Assembly (NCBI RefSeq): GCF_000718025.1
Contig: NZ_JODS01000021.1
Coordinates: forward strand, 1 to 64,000
Direction of reading: 5' to 3'
Length of the DNA stretch: 64,000 bases
Origin: Kitasatospora purpeofusca
GTDB lineage: Bacteria > Actinomycetota > Actinomycetes > Streptomycetales > Streptomycetaceae
Shown piece after piece: positions 37,553 to 46,720 of the stretch (the first letter of the stretch is position 1; each line of letters begins with the position of its first letter). The notes beneath the pieces are model-generated. The model had not been told where the DNA came from. It worked only from the letters and a program-made list of their open reading frames with translations, and did no database searches. The translations under genes and the position numbers were made by a program.

Positions 37553-37763
37553 GACCGGCCGGACCGCTCGGTCCGGCTCCTCCGACTCGTCGACTTCTCG
37601 ACTCTTCGGCTTCTCGAATGATCGACCGGAACTTCCGGCAAGAACTTTCTGACAACAACGGGGCGCCACGGTGGCACCCGAACCCATTCGCGCTGCCCCG
37701 GCGGGGCAGGTACGCACGGTGCGTCCCTGGGAAGGGCCGTACCGGGAAACGGACAGTACGAAC

Positions 37764-39221
37764 ATGACCGCAGAGCACACCTCCACCGGCCCCGGCGAGC
37801 TGGACGCCGCCGACTACGCCGAGTTCATGGCGCTCGCCGCCGAGGAGGGCTTCGACCTCGACGACGTCGACGGCTTCGGCGACGGCGCCCACGCCCCGCT
37901 TCCGGTGCTGGCCATCGTCGGCCGCCCGAACGTCGGCAAGTCGACCCTGGTCAACCGCATCATCGGCCGTCGCGAGGCCGTCGTCGAGGACAAGCCCGGC
38001 GTCACCCGCGACCGCGTCAGCTACGAGGCCGCCTGGAACGGCCGCCGCTTCAAGGTCGTCGACACCGGCGGCTGGGAGATCGACGTCCTCGGCATCGACG
38101 CCATGGTCGCCGCCCAGGCCGAGCTGGGTATCGAGCAGGCCGACGCGGTGCTGTTCGTGGTCGACGCCACCGTCGGTGCCACCGACACCGACGAGGCCCT
38201 GATCAAGATCATCCGCCGGGCCGGCAAGCCGACCGTGCTCTGCGCCAACAAGGTCGACGGCCAGTCCACCGAGGCCGAGGCCGCCTACCTCTGGTCGCTC
38301 GGCCTGGGCGAGCCCTACCCGGTCTCCGCCCTGCACGGCCGCGGCTCCGGCGACCTGCTGGACGCCGTGATGGCCGCCCTGCCCGAGGCCCCGCCGCAGA
38401 CCTTCGGCGACGCCGCCCCCGGCGGCCCGCGCCGGGTCGCGCTGATCGGCCGCCCGAACGTCGGCAAGTCCAGCCTGCTGAACCGGGTCGCCGGCGAGGA
38501 CCGCGTCGTCGTCAACGAGATGGCCGGCACCACCCGTGACCCGGTCGACGAGATGATCGAGCTCGGCGGCAAGACCTGGAAGTTCGTCGACACCGCCGGC
38601 ATCCGCCGCCGGGTCCACATGACCGCCGGCGCCGACTTCTACGCCTCGCTGCGCACCTCCGCCGCGCTGGAGAAGGCCGAGGTCGCCGTCGTCCTGATCG
38701 ACTGCAGCGAGACCCTCGCCGAGCAGGACACCCGGATCATCACGATGGCCGTCGAGGCCGGTCGTGCCGTCGTCATCGCCTACAACAAGTGGGACCAGCT
38801 CGACGAGGAGCGCCGCTACTACCTGGAGCGCGAGATCGAGCGCGACCTCGTCCAGGTGCAGTGGGCGCCGCGGGTCAACGTCTCGGCGAAGACCGGCCGG
38901 CACATGGAGAAGCTCGTCCCGGCGATCGAGACCGCGCTGCAGGGCTGGGAGACCCGGATCCCGACCGCCCGGCTGAACGCCTTCCTCGGTGAGCTGGTGG
39001 CGGCCCACCCGCACCCGATCCGCGGTGGCAAGCAGCCGCGCGTCCTGTTCGGCACCCAGGCGGGCACCCGGCCGCCGCGGTTCGTGCTGTTCGCCTCGGG
39101 CTTCCTGGAGGCGGGCTACCGGCGCTTCATCGAGCGCCGGCTGCGCGAGGAGTTCGGCTTCGTCGGGACGCCGATCTCGATCTCGGTGCGGGTGCGGGAG
39201 AAGCGCAACCGGAAGAAGTGA
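37764..39221 (+). CDS. der: Ribosome-assembly GTPase Der (EngA)
   Basis: 485 aa from ATG at 37764. Two tandem G domains: first P-loop AIVGRPNVGKSTLVNRIIG (~51) with DTGGWE and ANKVDG; second P-loop ALIGRPNVGKSSLLNRVAG (~230) with DTAGIRRR and YNKWDQLDEE. A C-terminal KH-like domain follows (FLGELVAAHPHPIRGGKQPR) and ends in RVREKRNRKK. A ~48-residue acidic N-terminal extension is usual in actinobacteria. Needed for 50S subunit maturation. Confidence 0.95.
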   Translation: MTAEHTSTGPGELDAADYAEFMALAAEEGFDLDDVDGFGDGAHAPLPVLAIVGRPNVGKSTLVNRIIGRREAVVEDKPGVTRDRVSYEAAWNGRRFKVVDTGGWEIDVLGIDAMVAAQAELGIEQADAVLFVVDATVGATDTDEALIKIIRRAGKPTVLCANKVDGQSTEAEAAYLWSLGLGEPYPVSALHGRGSGDLLDAVMAALPEAPPQTFGDAAPGGPRRVALIGRPNVGKSSLLNRVAGEDRVVVNEMAGTTRDPVDEMIELGGKTWKFVDTAGIRRRVHMTAGADFYASLRTSAALEKAEVAVVLIDCSETLAEQDTRIITMAVEAGRAVVIAYNKWDQLDEERRYYLEREIERDLVQVQWAPRVNVSAKTGRHMEKLVPAIETALQGWETRIPTARLNAFLGELVAAHPHPIRGGKQPRVLFGTQAGTRPPRFVLFASGFLEAGYRRFIERRLREEFGFVGTPISISVRVREKRNRKK

Positions 39222-39383
39222 CGGCTGACGCTCGGGTGGAGCCGCTGAGGCGGTGATCCGGGCGGGAGCTGTGGGGAAGGGCCCTGTCGGCCGGTCTTCG
39301 GACCGGGTGGCGGGGTCCTTCGTCGTGTCCGGCCGGGTGTGGGGTGTGGGGTGCGGAGTTCGGGGTGCGGTGGGGGCGCGGGT

Positions 39384-40229
39384 TCAGTGGTGGTCGCCGC
39401 TGCGGCCCGGGGGGAGGGAGAGCAGGCTGCGGTGGCGGCCGCCGCTGGTCGTGCCGGGGCCGCCACCGGGGCCGTAGGAGGTGCCCACGGTCGGCACGGG
39501 GGCCGGGACCGGGACCGTCACCGGGGCGGGCGCGGGCAGGTGCGTGGCCATCGGGTGCGGGACGGCGCCGAGGTAGCCCGCCGCCACCCAGCCCTGGCCG
39601 GTGCCGAACTGGGCCTGGGCCGGTCCCTGGGGGTGGGCCGGGGCGGCGACGGGGTGGAAGCCGGTCGCGTACGGGCTCGGCGCGTGGCCGGGGTGGCCTC
39701 CGTGGGTGTGGCCCTGGTCGTGCGCGTGGATCTGGGCCGGGAGGGCGGGGAGGTTGCTGTGGCCGTGCTGGTTGTGCTGGCCGTGCTGGGTGTGCGGGCC
39801 CTGGTGGCCGGTGCTGGTGTGGTGGCCGGTGTGCCCGTGGTGCTCGGCCGGGCCGGTGGGGTCGGGGTTGCCCGGCTGGCTCGGCATGAACTGGGGGAGG
39901 CCGATCGCCTGGCCCGCGTACGTCTGGAACGCCTGGTGCTGGGGCGGGTAGCCGCGGTGGTCGGTCCGGTGATCGGCGCGGTGGTCGGTCCGGTGGTCGG
40001 CGCGTCCCGGGCCGGTGTCGCGGACGGCGAAGCCCGCGAAGGCGAGGTCCTCCTCGCCGGAGCGGTCGCCGGGCAGGGCGCGGAAGAGGCGCCGGTACTC
40101 GGAGTACAGCTCGTCGTAGATCGGCGTGGCCGAGTGCGGGTGCTCGGCGTCGTACGACGGGCGCATGCCCGGGATCGCGCGGGAGGCGGCGGACCGCCGG
40201 GGGGCTGCGGGGACGTCGTAGCTGTACAC
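39384..40229 (-). CDS. His/Pro/Gln-rich hypothetical protein
   Basis: 281 aa from GTG at 40229 (start uncertain; no clear ribosome-binding site; ATG at codon 22 is the alternative). The ordered part is residues ~20-60 (ATPIYDELYSEYRRLFRALP, EEDLAFAGFAVRDTG). Then come a DHRTDHRADHRTDHRG repeat and a long histidine-rich run (HHGHTGHHTSTGHQGPHTQH). The remainder is Pro/Ala/Gly-rich. No signal peptide. Such His density could bind metal ions, but this is composition-based inference. Position after der is conserved, as I recall, though the sequence evolves fast. Confidence 0.6.
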   Translation of the reverse strand: MYSYDVPAAPRRSAASRAIPGMRPSYDAEHPHSATPIYDELYSEYRRLFRALPGDRSGEEDLAFAGFAVRDTGPGRADHRTDHRADHRTDHRGYPPQHQAFQTYAGQAIGLPQFMPSQPGNPDPTGPAEHHGHTGHHTSTGHQGPHTQHGQHNQHGHSNLPALPAQIHAHDQGHTHGGHPGHAPSPYATGFHPVAAPAHPQGPAQAQFGTGQGWVAAGYLGAVPHPMATHLPAPAPVTVPVPAPVPTVGTSYGPGGGPGTTSGGRHRSLLSLPPGRSGDHH

Positions 40230-40452
40230 GCAGGGCCCAACGAGTGAGGACGCCGGGGGATGCGGGGTGCGGCGGCGGGGCGGCGGCTGCCTGCTGGGCC
40301 TGTCTGTCGGGCCTGTCTGTCGGGCCTGTCGGGCCGGGCAGCCGGGGTGGTGGCCCGGGGGGTGCGGCCGGACCCGGGCTCCCGCCGGTGGAGGCCGCGT
40401 TCGGGCAGCGACCTCCACCGGCGGGAGCTCCGGCCGGCGTCCCGGGCGCGGC

Positions 40453-41319
40453 TCAGGTCCCGGCGAGCGGGAGGGAGGCGGACACCACCTGGCCCAGCGC
40501 CACCGCGCGCTCCAGCGCCTGGCGCAGCAGGTCCTCGCGCGGCTGCCGGCCGACCGTCCCGGCCGGGACGGCGTACATGGTCACCTCGCCGAGCTGGTTG
40601 GCGGCGAACCGCCAGGCGTCGGTCACCTGGAGCGGCTGGTGGGCCTGCCACCAGCCGGTGCTGCCCCCGGCTGCGGCCGGCTGGAGGATCGCGTGCAGCT
40701 TGCCCATCGCGACCAGCACCGACCAGCCGGGCAGCTGGTCCGGCGTCTTGTCGAGGTCGGTGACCGGCTGGAAGCCCGCGTCCTGGAGCAGGTCGAGGAA
40801 CTCGTCCTCGCCGGTGGTGTTGCCGGGACGGCCGACCGGCCCGGTCGGCTCGACGACCAGCGAGGCGTGTCCGGTGTCGCCGTGCAGCACCAGTCCGCAG
40901 GTGATGCCGAGGATCGCGGCCTGGCCGGGTGCGCCCGTCCGTCCGGCCGGGTCGGACGTCGGGGCGGGAGCGGCAGGGGTGGGAAGGGCCTGGGCGGGCA
41001 GGGACGGCTGCAGCCGGGCGGCGTCGGCGGACACGTCGCTCCGGGCCTGGCTGATGCTGCGGACGGCGCCGGCCAGCTGCTCCTCGGCGACCGGGACGAC
41101 CTGGGACGGGATGCAGCGGGCGTGGGCGAAGGCGAGCACGGCCGTCTCGTCGCCGACGAACAGCACGGTGCTGGTCGGCTCCAGAAGGGCGTCGCCGGGG
41201 GTGCGGCAGGAGGTGCATTCGTAGTTGTCGGGTGCGTGGGCGCCGCCGAGCAGGCGGTCGGCCTCGTCGTCGCCGATCTCGGATCGGACCTCGTCGCTGA
41301 CGTCGAGCATGCGCGGCAC
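40453..41319 (-). CDS. Hypothetical protein with N-terminal CxxC
   Basis: 288 aa from GTG at 41319 (GAGGAGA five bases upstream; ATG 41310 is the alternative). An N-terminal domain holds YECTSCRTPGDALLEPTSTV, with a CxxC plus a later Cys in AFAHARCIPSQ that could form a metal site. A linker at ~105-135 is Pro/Ala-rich. The C-terminal half (AAILGITCGLVLHGDTGHAS, DEFLDLLQDAGFQPVTDLDK, PGWSVLVAMGKLHAI) looks like an alpha/beta domain. No catalytic pattern recognised. Confidence 0.7.
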   Translation of the reverse strand: MPRMLDVSDEVRSEIGDDEADRLLGGAHAPDNYECTSCRTPGDALLEPTSTVLFVGDETAVLAFAHARCIPSQVVPVAEEQLAGAVRSISQARSDVSADAARLQPSLPAQALPTPAAPAPTSDPAGRTGAPGQAAILGITCGLVLHGDTGHASLVVEPTGPVGRPGNTTGEDEFLDLLQDAGFQPVTDLDKTPDQLPGWSVLVAMGKLHAILQPAAAGGSTGWWQAHQPLQVTDAWRFAANQLGEVTMYAVPAGTVGRQPREDLLRQALERAVALGQVVSASLPLAGT

Positions 41320-41664
41320 TGGGTCTCCTCGGTGCGGGGTCGGAAATACCGGTTGGGGGCTGTCGGGGCGGGCGCCCGGGGTCTCGGGGCCCGGCCCCCG
41401 GGGTCGAACGCGGTGGAGCCGGAAGGTCGGGTCTGTTCGAGCCGGGAGGCGGCGGCGGCCCGGCCGCCCTTACCAACGGGCCCTTGTGGCAGGGGTCACG
41501 GGTGGGGGGTAGGGGTGACGGGAATTGCCTCTGATCCGATCGCGGAGGGTGTTCTCCGCGTCGCAATCTGTCGATCTCGATGGCGGGACTGCCGGAATGA
41601 AGCGGTGAGGTGAGTCACGGCTCGTCGATGTTTGATCTAGGAAATGACGGTTAAAACGGACAAA
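41320..41664 (+). other. Upstream region of the rpfA-like gene
   Basis: About 345 bp without a supported gene. It becomes AT-richer toward its right end (tttgatctaggaaatgacggttaaaacgg), where the promoter of the riboswitch-led transcript is expected. No operator recognised. Confidence 0.5.
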
Positions 41665-41995
41665 TTGGACACATTTACATGGTCGTTACCGCCGGTAACG
41701 CCGTGCTGAGCTGGGGAGACCTCCGGCTGTTTGAACCCCGGCCGCCCGCCTCGTAGCTTCATTGGCGGTGCAACGAGCACCACCCGGGTTCACCCCCGAC
41801 GCACAGCCCGCCGGTTTCGCACCGGCGCCGGCAGTGCCCGCCGAAGCGACCGCTCGAACAGGTCGCCGGTGTGTGGAGGTGGCCGGGGCGGCACGGAACG
41901 TCCGACACGTCTCCGGCCGCCCGACGGACGCGGCGCGCGATTTCCAGACCCTCCAGGGCTTGGTTCCGCATGCCCTCCCGGGGCTGTCGAGAGGA
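41665..41995 (+). ncRNA. Structured 5' leader of the rpfA-like gene, candidate c-di-AMP (ydaO) riboswitch
   Basis: A long leader precedes the Rpf gene. It starts with hairpin CGTTACC-gcc-GGTAACG (41684-41700), then tgctgagctggggagacctccgg, gaaccccgg, cgcctcgtagc and ggttcaccccc, which resemble the conserved blocks of ydaO-type riboswitches. It is known that rpf genes of Streptomyces carry ydaO c-di-AMP riboswitches that act by attenuation. The match here is by eye and by context, so boundaries are approximate. Confidence 0.55.
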
Positions 41996-42000
41996 ACCTC

Positions 42001-42816
42001 ATGACCTTCCGTAACGAGACCGCCGCTGCCACCACCACCGCCACCAAGCGCAACCGCGTCCGGATGGCTGTCGTGGCGGGCGCCGCTGTCGCGGCCCTGC
42101 CGGTGGCCGGCCTCGTCACGGCCACCTCGGCCTCGGCCGCCTCCGTCTCCACCTGGGACGCTGTCGCCCAGTGCGAGAGCGGCGGCAACTGGGCCATCAA
42201 CACCGGCAACGGTTTCTACGGCGGTCTGCAGTTCACCTCCAGCACCTGGGCCGCCTTCGGCGGCACCGCCTACGCCTCGCAGGCCAACCTGGCCACCAAG
42301 GCGCAGCAGATCGCCGTCGCCGAGAAGGTCCTCGCCTCGCAGGGCCCGGGCGCCTGGCCCGTCTGCTCCGTCAAGGCCGGTCTGACCAAGGGCGGCGCCG
42401 CCCCCGTGGTCGACACCTCCGCCCCGAAGGCCACCGAGGCCCCGAAGCCGGCCGCCCCCAAGGCGACCGAGGCTCCGAAGGCCGCCGCGCCGAAGGCCGT
42501 CGAGGCCCCCAAGGCTGTCGAGGCCCCCAAGGCCGCGCCGAAGGCTGTTGACGCCCCGAAGGCTGTCGAGGCCCCCAAGGCCGCGCCGAAGACCGACGCC
42601 GCGCCGAAGGCCGACAAGGCCGCGAAGTCCGGCAAGTCCTGGACCTCGAACGACGCCAAGCAGGTCAACGGCACCTACACCGTCAAGGCCGGCGACACCC
42701 TGAGCAGCATCGCCGCCGCCCAGGGCGTCGACTGGCACGCCCTGTACGACAACAACGCCAAGGTCATCGGTGCGAACCCGGACCTGATCCTCCCGGGCCA
42801 GACCCTCACCGTCTGA
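42001..42816 (+). CDS. rpfA: Resuscitation-promoting factor-like muralytic protein with LysM
   Basis: 271 aa from ATG at 42001 (GAGAGGAACC upstream). Signal peptide residues ~1-45 (KRNRVRMAVVAGAAVAALPV, cleavage near ATSASA-A). The Rpf lysozyme-like domain follows directly: STWDAVAQCESGGNWAINTG with the catalytic Glu, then GFYGGLQFTSSTWAAFGG. A ~75-residue Ala/Pro/Lys repeat (EAPKAA, DAPKAVEAPK) links to a C-terminal LysM (GTYTVKAGDTLSSIAAAQGV) that binds peptidoglycan. Secreted cell-wall hydrolase acting in spore germination and growth resumption; it is likely governed by the leader upstream. Confidence 0.9.
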   Translation: MTFRNETAAATTTATKRNRVRMAVVAGAAVAALPVAGLVTATSASAASVSTWDAVAQCESGGNWAINTGNGFYGGLQFTSSTWAAFGGTAYASQANLATKAQQIAVAEKVLASQGPGAWPVCSVKAGLTKGGAAPVVDTSAPKATEAPKPAAPKATEAPKAAAPKAVEAPKAVEAPKAAPKAVDAPKAVEAPKAAPKTDAAPKADKAAKSGKSWTSNDAKQVNGTYTVKAGDTLSSIAAAQGVDWHALYDNNAKVIGANPDLILPGQTLTV

Positions 42817-43014
42817 TCCGACGCCGGTCGATCCGGCGCTGGTCGATCCGACGCCGGGTGATCCGGCGGTTGATCCACGCCTCCACGGCCGCCCTCCCGC
42901 ACCACGGGAGGGCGGCCGTCGGGGGTTTCCGGCGGTTGCCGGGGCCGATGGCTGTCGGGCCCGGTGGCTGTTGCCGGTCCGGCCGTTGTCGGAGGGGTGC
43001 GCGAGGATGGGGAT

Positions 43015-43722
43015 GTGACCCAGGGCGAGTTGTTCGGCGGACTCTTCGACGCCTCCCCCGAGCGCGGGCGGTCCGAGCCGGCTCCGGGGGCGGTGCTGCT
43101 CCCCGGCTGGCTCGACGCGGCGGCGCAGCTGCGGCTGGGCGCCGCCTGCCGCGACTGGGCGCGCCCGCCCGCGGGGATGCACACCGTCCGGATGCCCACC
43201 GGCGGGACGATGTCCGTCCGGATGGTCAGCCTGGGCCTGCACTGGTATCCGTACGGCTATCGGGGCGTGGCCGAGGACGGCACCCCGGTCAAACCGTTCC
43301 CGCCCGAGCTCGGCGCGCTCGCCCGGCGGGCGGTGGCCGAGGCGTACGGGGCGACGGTCGGCGGCGGTATCAGCGGCATCGGTGGCATCGCCGGGGCCGT
43401 CGACTACGAGCCGGACGTCGCGATCGTCAACCACTACCCGCACGGCGCCCGGATGGGCCTGCACCAGGACCGCGACGAGCGCGCCGACGCCCCGGTGGTC
43501 TCGCTGTCGCTCGGCGACACCTGCGTCTTCCGGCTCGGCAACACGGAGACCAGGACCAGGCCGTGGACCGATCTGGAGCTGCGCGGCGGCGACCTGCTGG
43601 TGTTCGGCGGCCCGGCCCGGTTCGCGTACCACGGTGTGGTGCGGACCCTGCCCGGGACGGCGGACCCGGCGCTGGGGCTGACCGGGCGGCTGAACATCAC
43701 CGTCCGGCAGTCGGGCCTGTGA
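43015..43722 (+). CDS. alkB: AlkB-like 2-oxoglutarate/Fe(II) dioxygenase
   Basis: 235 aa from GTG at 43015. Repairs alkylated bases (1-methyladenine, 3-methylcytosine) by oxidative demethylation in known AlkB. Visible: LHWYPYGYRG (substrate lid), VNHYPHGARMGLHQDRDE with the HxD iron ligands, SLGDTCVFRLG, and the distal FAYHGVVRTLPG His and GRLNITVRQSG Arg that bind 2-oxoglutarate. Complete motif set and standard length. Confidence 0.9.
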   Translation: MTQGELFGGLFDASPERGRSEPAPGAVLLPGWLDAAAQLRLGAACRDWARPPAGMHTVRMPTGGTMSVRMVSLGLHWYPYGYRGVAEDGTPVKPFPPELGALARRAVAEAYGATVGGGISGIGGIAGAVDYEPDVAIVNHYPHGARMGLHQDRDERADAPVVSLSLGDTCVFRLGNTETRTRPWTDLELRGGDLLVFGGPARFAYHGVVRTLPGTADPALGLTGRLNITVRQSGL

Positions 43723-43972
43723 GCGGCGCCGTCCCGCTCCCACCTGTGGCTCCCAGCTGCGGGTCCCCGCTGCGGCTCCCACCTGCGGCGACGTTCCGCG
43801 CAGGGACTACTGTTCGACCTCGTTCGAGTGAATTGGTGCGGCCGGCCCGGGTGCGGGGAATGTCCCGGCTCGCTGAGGAATTCGATTGAGCTGGAGAATT
43901 CGAGAGAACGGGCAGCCGGCGGCGGGGCGGAAGACCTCCGGCCCGGGCGGCGGCCCGGAGAGGACGTGTCCC

Positions 43973-44833
43973 ATGGCTACCCCCGTCGACGATCTCGTCG
44001 CACTGCTGGACCTCGAGCAGATCGAGCTGAACATCTTCCGCGGGCGAAGCCCCGAGGAGGCGCTCCAGCGCACGTTCGGCGGGCAGGTGGCCGGCCAGGC
44101 GCTGGTGGCGGCGGGGCGCACCGTGGACGACGACCGCCCGGTCCACTCGCTGCACGCGTACTTCCTGCGGCCCGGCGTGCCCGGGGTGCCGATCGTCTAC
44201 CAGGTGGACCGGCTCCGGGACGGCCGCTCGTTCACCACCCGCCGGGTGCTGGCGATCCAGGGCGGTCGGTCGATCTTCGCGCTGACCGCCGACTTCCACG
44301 CCCCGGAGCCCGACAGCATCGAGCACCAGTACCCGATGCCCGACGTGCCCGGCCCGGAGAAGCTGCCGAGCGCACTGGACGAGGTCGGCTCCCGGCTCGG
44401 CGAGCTGCCCCCGTTCATCAGCCGGCGCCAGCCCTTCGACATCCGCTACGTCGACCGGCTGCGCTGGACCACCGAGGAGCTCGCCGGGGTCGAGGCGCGC
44501 AGCGGCGTCTGGCTGCGCACCAACGGGGCGCTGCCGGACAACCCGCTGATCCACGTCTGCGCGCTCACCTACGCGTCGGACATGACGCTGCTGGACGCCG
44601 TCCGGGCCCCGGTCGAGCCGCTCTGGGGCACCCGGCACTTCGACATGGCCTCGCTGGACCACGCGATGTGGTTCCACCGGCCGTTCCGCACCGACGACTG
44701 GCTGCTCTACCAGCAGGAGTCCCCGATCGCCCACGGCGCCCGGGGCCTGGCGCGCGGGCAGATCTTCGACCGGAGCGGCCAGCTGGTGGTGTCGGTGGTG
44801 CAGGAGGGCCTGTTCCGCCGGATCAAGTCCTGA
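43973..44833 (+). CDS. tesB: Acyl-CoA thioesterase II
   Basis: 286 aa from ATG at 43973. Double hot-dog TesB family: first hot dog with FRGRSPEEALQRTFGGQVAG and VHSLHAYFLRPGVPGVPIVY; second with HVCALTYASDMTLLDAV and the catalytic-network segment MASLDHAMWFHRPFRTDDW, followed by GARGLARGQIFDRSGQLVVS. Cleaves medium/long-chain acyl-CoA to fatty acid and CoA in the cytosol. Confidence 0.92.
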   Translation: MATPVDDLVALLDLEQIELNIFRGRSPEEALQRTFGGQVAGQALVAAGRTVDDDRPVHSLHAYFLRPGVPGVPIVYQVDRLRDGRSFTTRRVLAIQGGRSIFALTADFHAPEPDSIEHQYPMPDVPGPEKLPSALDEVGSRLGELPPFISRRQPFDIRYVDRLRWTTEELAGVEARSGVWLRTNGALPDNPLIHVCALTYASDMTLLDAVRAPVEPLWGTRHFDMASLDHAMWFHRPFRTDDWLLYQQESPIAHGARGLARGQIFDRSGQLVVSVVQEGLFRRIKS

Positions 44834-45059
44834 GGGGCGAGTGGTGGCGGTGTCGGCGCGGGTGCGAACGGCGTGTTGACCGGTATGACGGTGGCATGGC
44901 CGCGGTGTGACCGACGTGGCGGGCGTGACGGGCGTGCGACGACCGTGCGACGGTGTCCGGGACTGGGAATGCCCGGCCCGGGTACCGGATGTTCGATGGG
45001 GTGACGGAGAACGGACGGCCCGCCCTGCGGGCCCTGGACCGGATTGGGAGGGCGAGCCG

Positions 45060-45878
45060 ATGACGGCGACGGCCGCGGAGGAATGGCAGCACTGGAGCGA
45101 CGGACGGGCGGCGACCGTCAGCGCGCCGCACGGCCAGCTGGCGCTCACCGGTACGCACTGGCTGGAGCCGGAGCCGGCGGCGATCGCCGGACTGCCCGGA
45201 GTCTGGTGGGCGGACGCGGAGGGCGTGCGGCTGCGGGCGGTGGCGGCCGACGGTGTCACTGTCGCGGGAGCGGACACCCCCGTCGACGGCGAGGTGCTGC
45301 TGCGCCCGGACACCGACCCGGCGGCGGACACCGCCGCGCTCGGCGAGGTGTTGCTGGTGCCGATCGAGCGCGAGGGCGAGCCGGCCCTGCGGGTCTTCGA
45401 CCCGAACTCGCCCGGGCGGGCGTCGTTCGCCGGGATCTCGGCCTACCCCTACGCGCCGGAGTGGGCCGTTCCGGCGGTCTTCACCCCCTTCGAGGACGGT
45501 GGTGAGGGCGGCGGTGTGCACGGCGCCGGGCGGACGGTGCTCGTCCCGAACGCCGACGGCAAGGAGCGTCCGCTCGCGGTGACCGGACAGATCGCGTTCA
45601 CCGTCGCCGGCGAGCACCGCACCCTGACGGTCAGCCGCTCGGGCGACGGCCGGCTGAGCGGGGTGATCGCCGACGCGACCAGCGGCCGGGACACCTACCG
45701 CTTCCGCTTCGTCACCCTGCCCGCCCCGGACCAGGACGGCCGCACGGTGCTCGACCTCAACCGCGCCTACCTGCCGCCCTGCGCCTTCGCGGACCACTTC
45801 ATCTGCCCCTTCCCGCCGCCCGGCAACCGCCTGGACTTCGCGGTGGAGGCGGGCGAGAAGCAGGTCCTCACCCGGTAG
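45060..45878 (+). CDS. DUF1684 family protein
   Basis: 272 aa from ATG at 45060. Known only as a conserved domain; it holds LTGTHWLEPEPAAIAG at the start, then VFDPNSPGRASFAGISAYPY, GQIAFTVAGEHRTL, and the strongly conserved end LNRAYLPPCAFADHFICPFP followed by NRLDFAVEAGEK. Beta-rich. No signal peptide visible. Function not established. Confidence 0.85.
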   Translation: MTATAAEEWQHWSDGRAATVSAPHGQLALTGTHWLEPEPAAIAGLPGVWWADAEGVRLRAVAADGVTVAGADTPVDGEVLLRPDTDPAADTAALGEVLLVPIEREGEPALRVFDPNSPGRASFAGISAYPYAPEWAVPAVFTPFEDGGEGGGVHGAGRTVLVPNADGKERPLAVTGQIAFTVAGEHRTLTVSRSGDGRLSGVIADATSGRDTYRFRFVTLPAPDQDGRTVLDLNRAYLPPCAFADHFICPFPPPGNRLDFAVEAGEKQVLTR

Positions 45879-46035
45879 GGGCCGGCTCCGCGGTGCACCC
45901 GCCGGGCCTCGGTGCGTTCCGGGGTCCGGCGGGTTCTGCGCTACTTGCTCCGTAGTCCATCTGCCCGGTCCGGTCGGGGAGTTGAAGGCCGGGGTTCCCG
46001 TTGACAGCCTCCTGGGGGCGTGCCACTCTGGCTAG

Positions 46036-46059
46036 ATAGATAGCAAGCTACCTATCTAT
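46036..46059. promoter_or_regulatory. Operator-like inverted repeat upstream of marR
   Basis: ATAGATAG-(8 nt)-CTATCTAT, a perfect 8-bp inverted repeat in a GC-rich setting. A TTGACA (46001-46006) stands upstream. Centre-to-centre size fits a MarR dimer, so it is a good candidate for autoregulation of the MarR/MFS pair. Confidence 0.65.
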
Positions 46060-46168
46060 GTTGCGGACCAGGATCCTGTTCGGCCGGTTCCGCCCGTTCG
46101 CCTGTTCCGCCTCGGCTGGGCGCCTGCACCGGTGGGACGGAGGATCTCGTGACGATTGGGAGGCGCGG

Positions 46169-46648
46169 ATGCCCGGCCGGCAGAGCGCAGAACGGTTGGC
46201 CGCCGAGGCGGATGCCGGTCCGACCTGGCTGCGGAGCAGCGTCGCGCCCAAGCTGCACCTGACCGCGAAGTCCTGTCGCGCGTTCTTCGAGGAGCGCCTC
46301 GCCGAGGCCGGTGCGACCTTCGCGGCCTGGACCGTGCTCGCCGCCCTCAAGCTGGAGGGCCCGATGATCCAGCGCGCACTCGCCCAGTACCTGAGCATCG
46401 AGGGCCCGACGCTCTCCCGTCACCTGGAGTCGATGGAGCGGCGCGGCCTGGTCGTTCGCAGGCGCACCGACCTCGACCGCCGGGCGGCGACCGTGGAGAT
46501 CGCGCCCGACGGCGAGGAGATGTACAACCGGATCTCCTCCGTCGCGATCAGCAGCCAGCAGGACATGCTCAAGGGCCTCAGCGACCGTGAGATCGCGCAG
46601 CTCTCGACACTGCTGGACCGGATCCTGGAGAACGTCGGGCCGCGCTGA
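46169..46648 (+). CDS. MarR-family transcriptional regulator
   Basis: 159 aa from ATG at 46169 (GGGAGG upstream); an ATG at 46058 inside the operator region is unlikely. Winged helix with GPMIQRALAQYLSIEGPTLS (recognition) and the wing RRRTDLDRRAATVEIAPDGE typical of MarR. The C-terminal helix mediates dimerisation. It precedes the MFS gene by 72 bp and the palindrome lies about 110 bp before its start, so it probably represses itself and the exporter until a small phenolic or antibiotic-like ligand binds. Confidence 0.9.
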   Translation: MPGRQSAERLAAEADAGPTWLRSSVAPKLHLTAKSCRAFFEERLAEAGATFAAWTVLAALKLEGPMIQRALAQYLSIEGPTLSRHLESMERRGLVVRRRTDLDRRAATVEIAPDGEEMYNRISSVAISSQQDMLKGLSDREIAQLSTLLDRILENVGPR

Positions 46649-46720
46649 CGCCCGCGTCGAGCGGCCGCAAACGCCCCCCGGTGTCCGGGGCCGGGGCGGG
46701 CGGGACGACGATGGGGCACT

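Noticed and set aside
35069..37786. Minus-strand open frame extending the MuiA-like gene to 37786
   Set aside because: The upstream extension runs antisense to tyrA and cmk and has no family features; the GTG at 35068 gives a normal protein start.
39518..41566. 682-aa minus-strand frame over the His-rich and CxxC genes
   Set aside because: Out of frame with the supported genes and extremely Arg/Pro-rich; a shadow.
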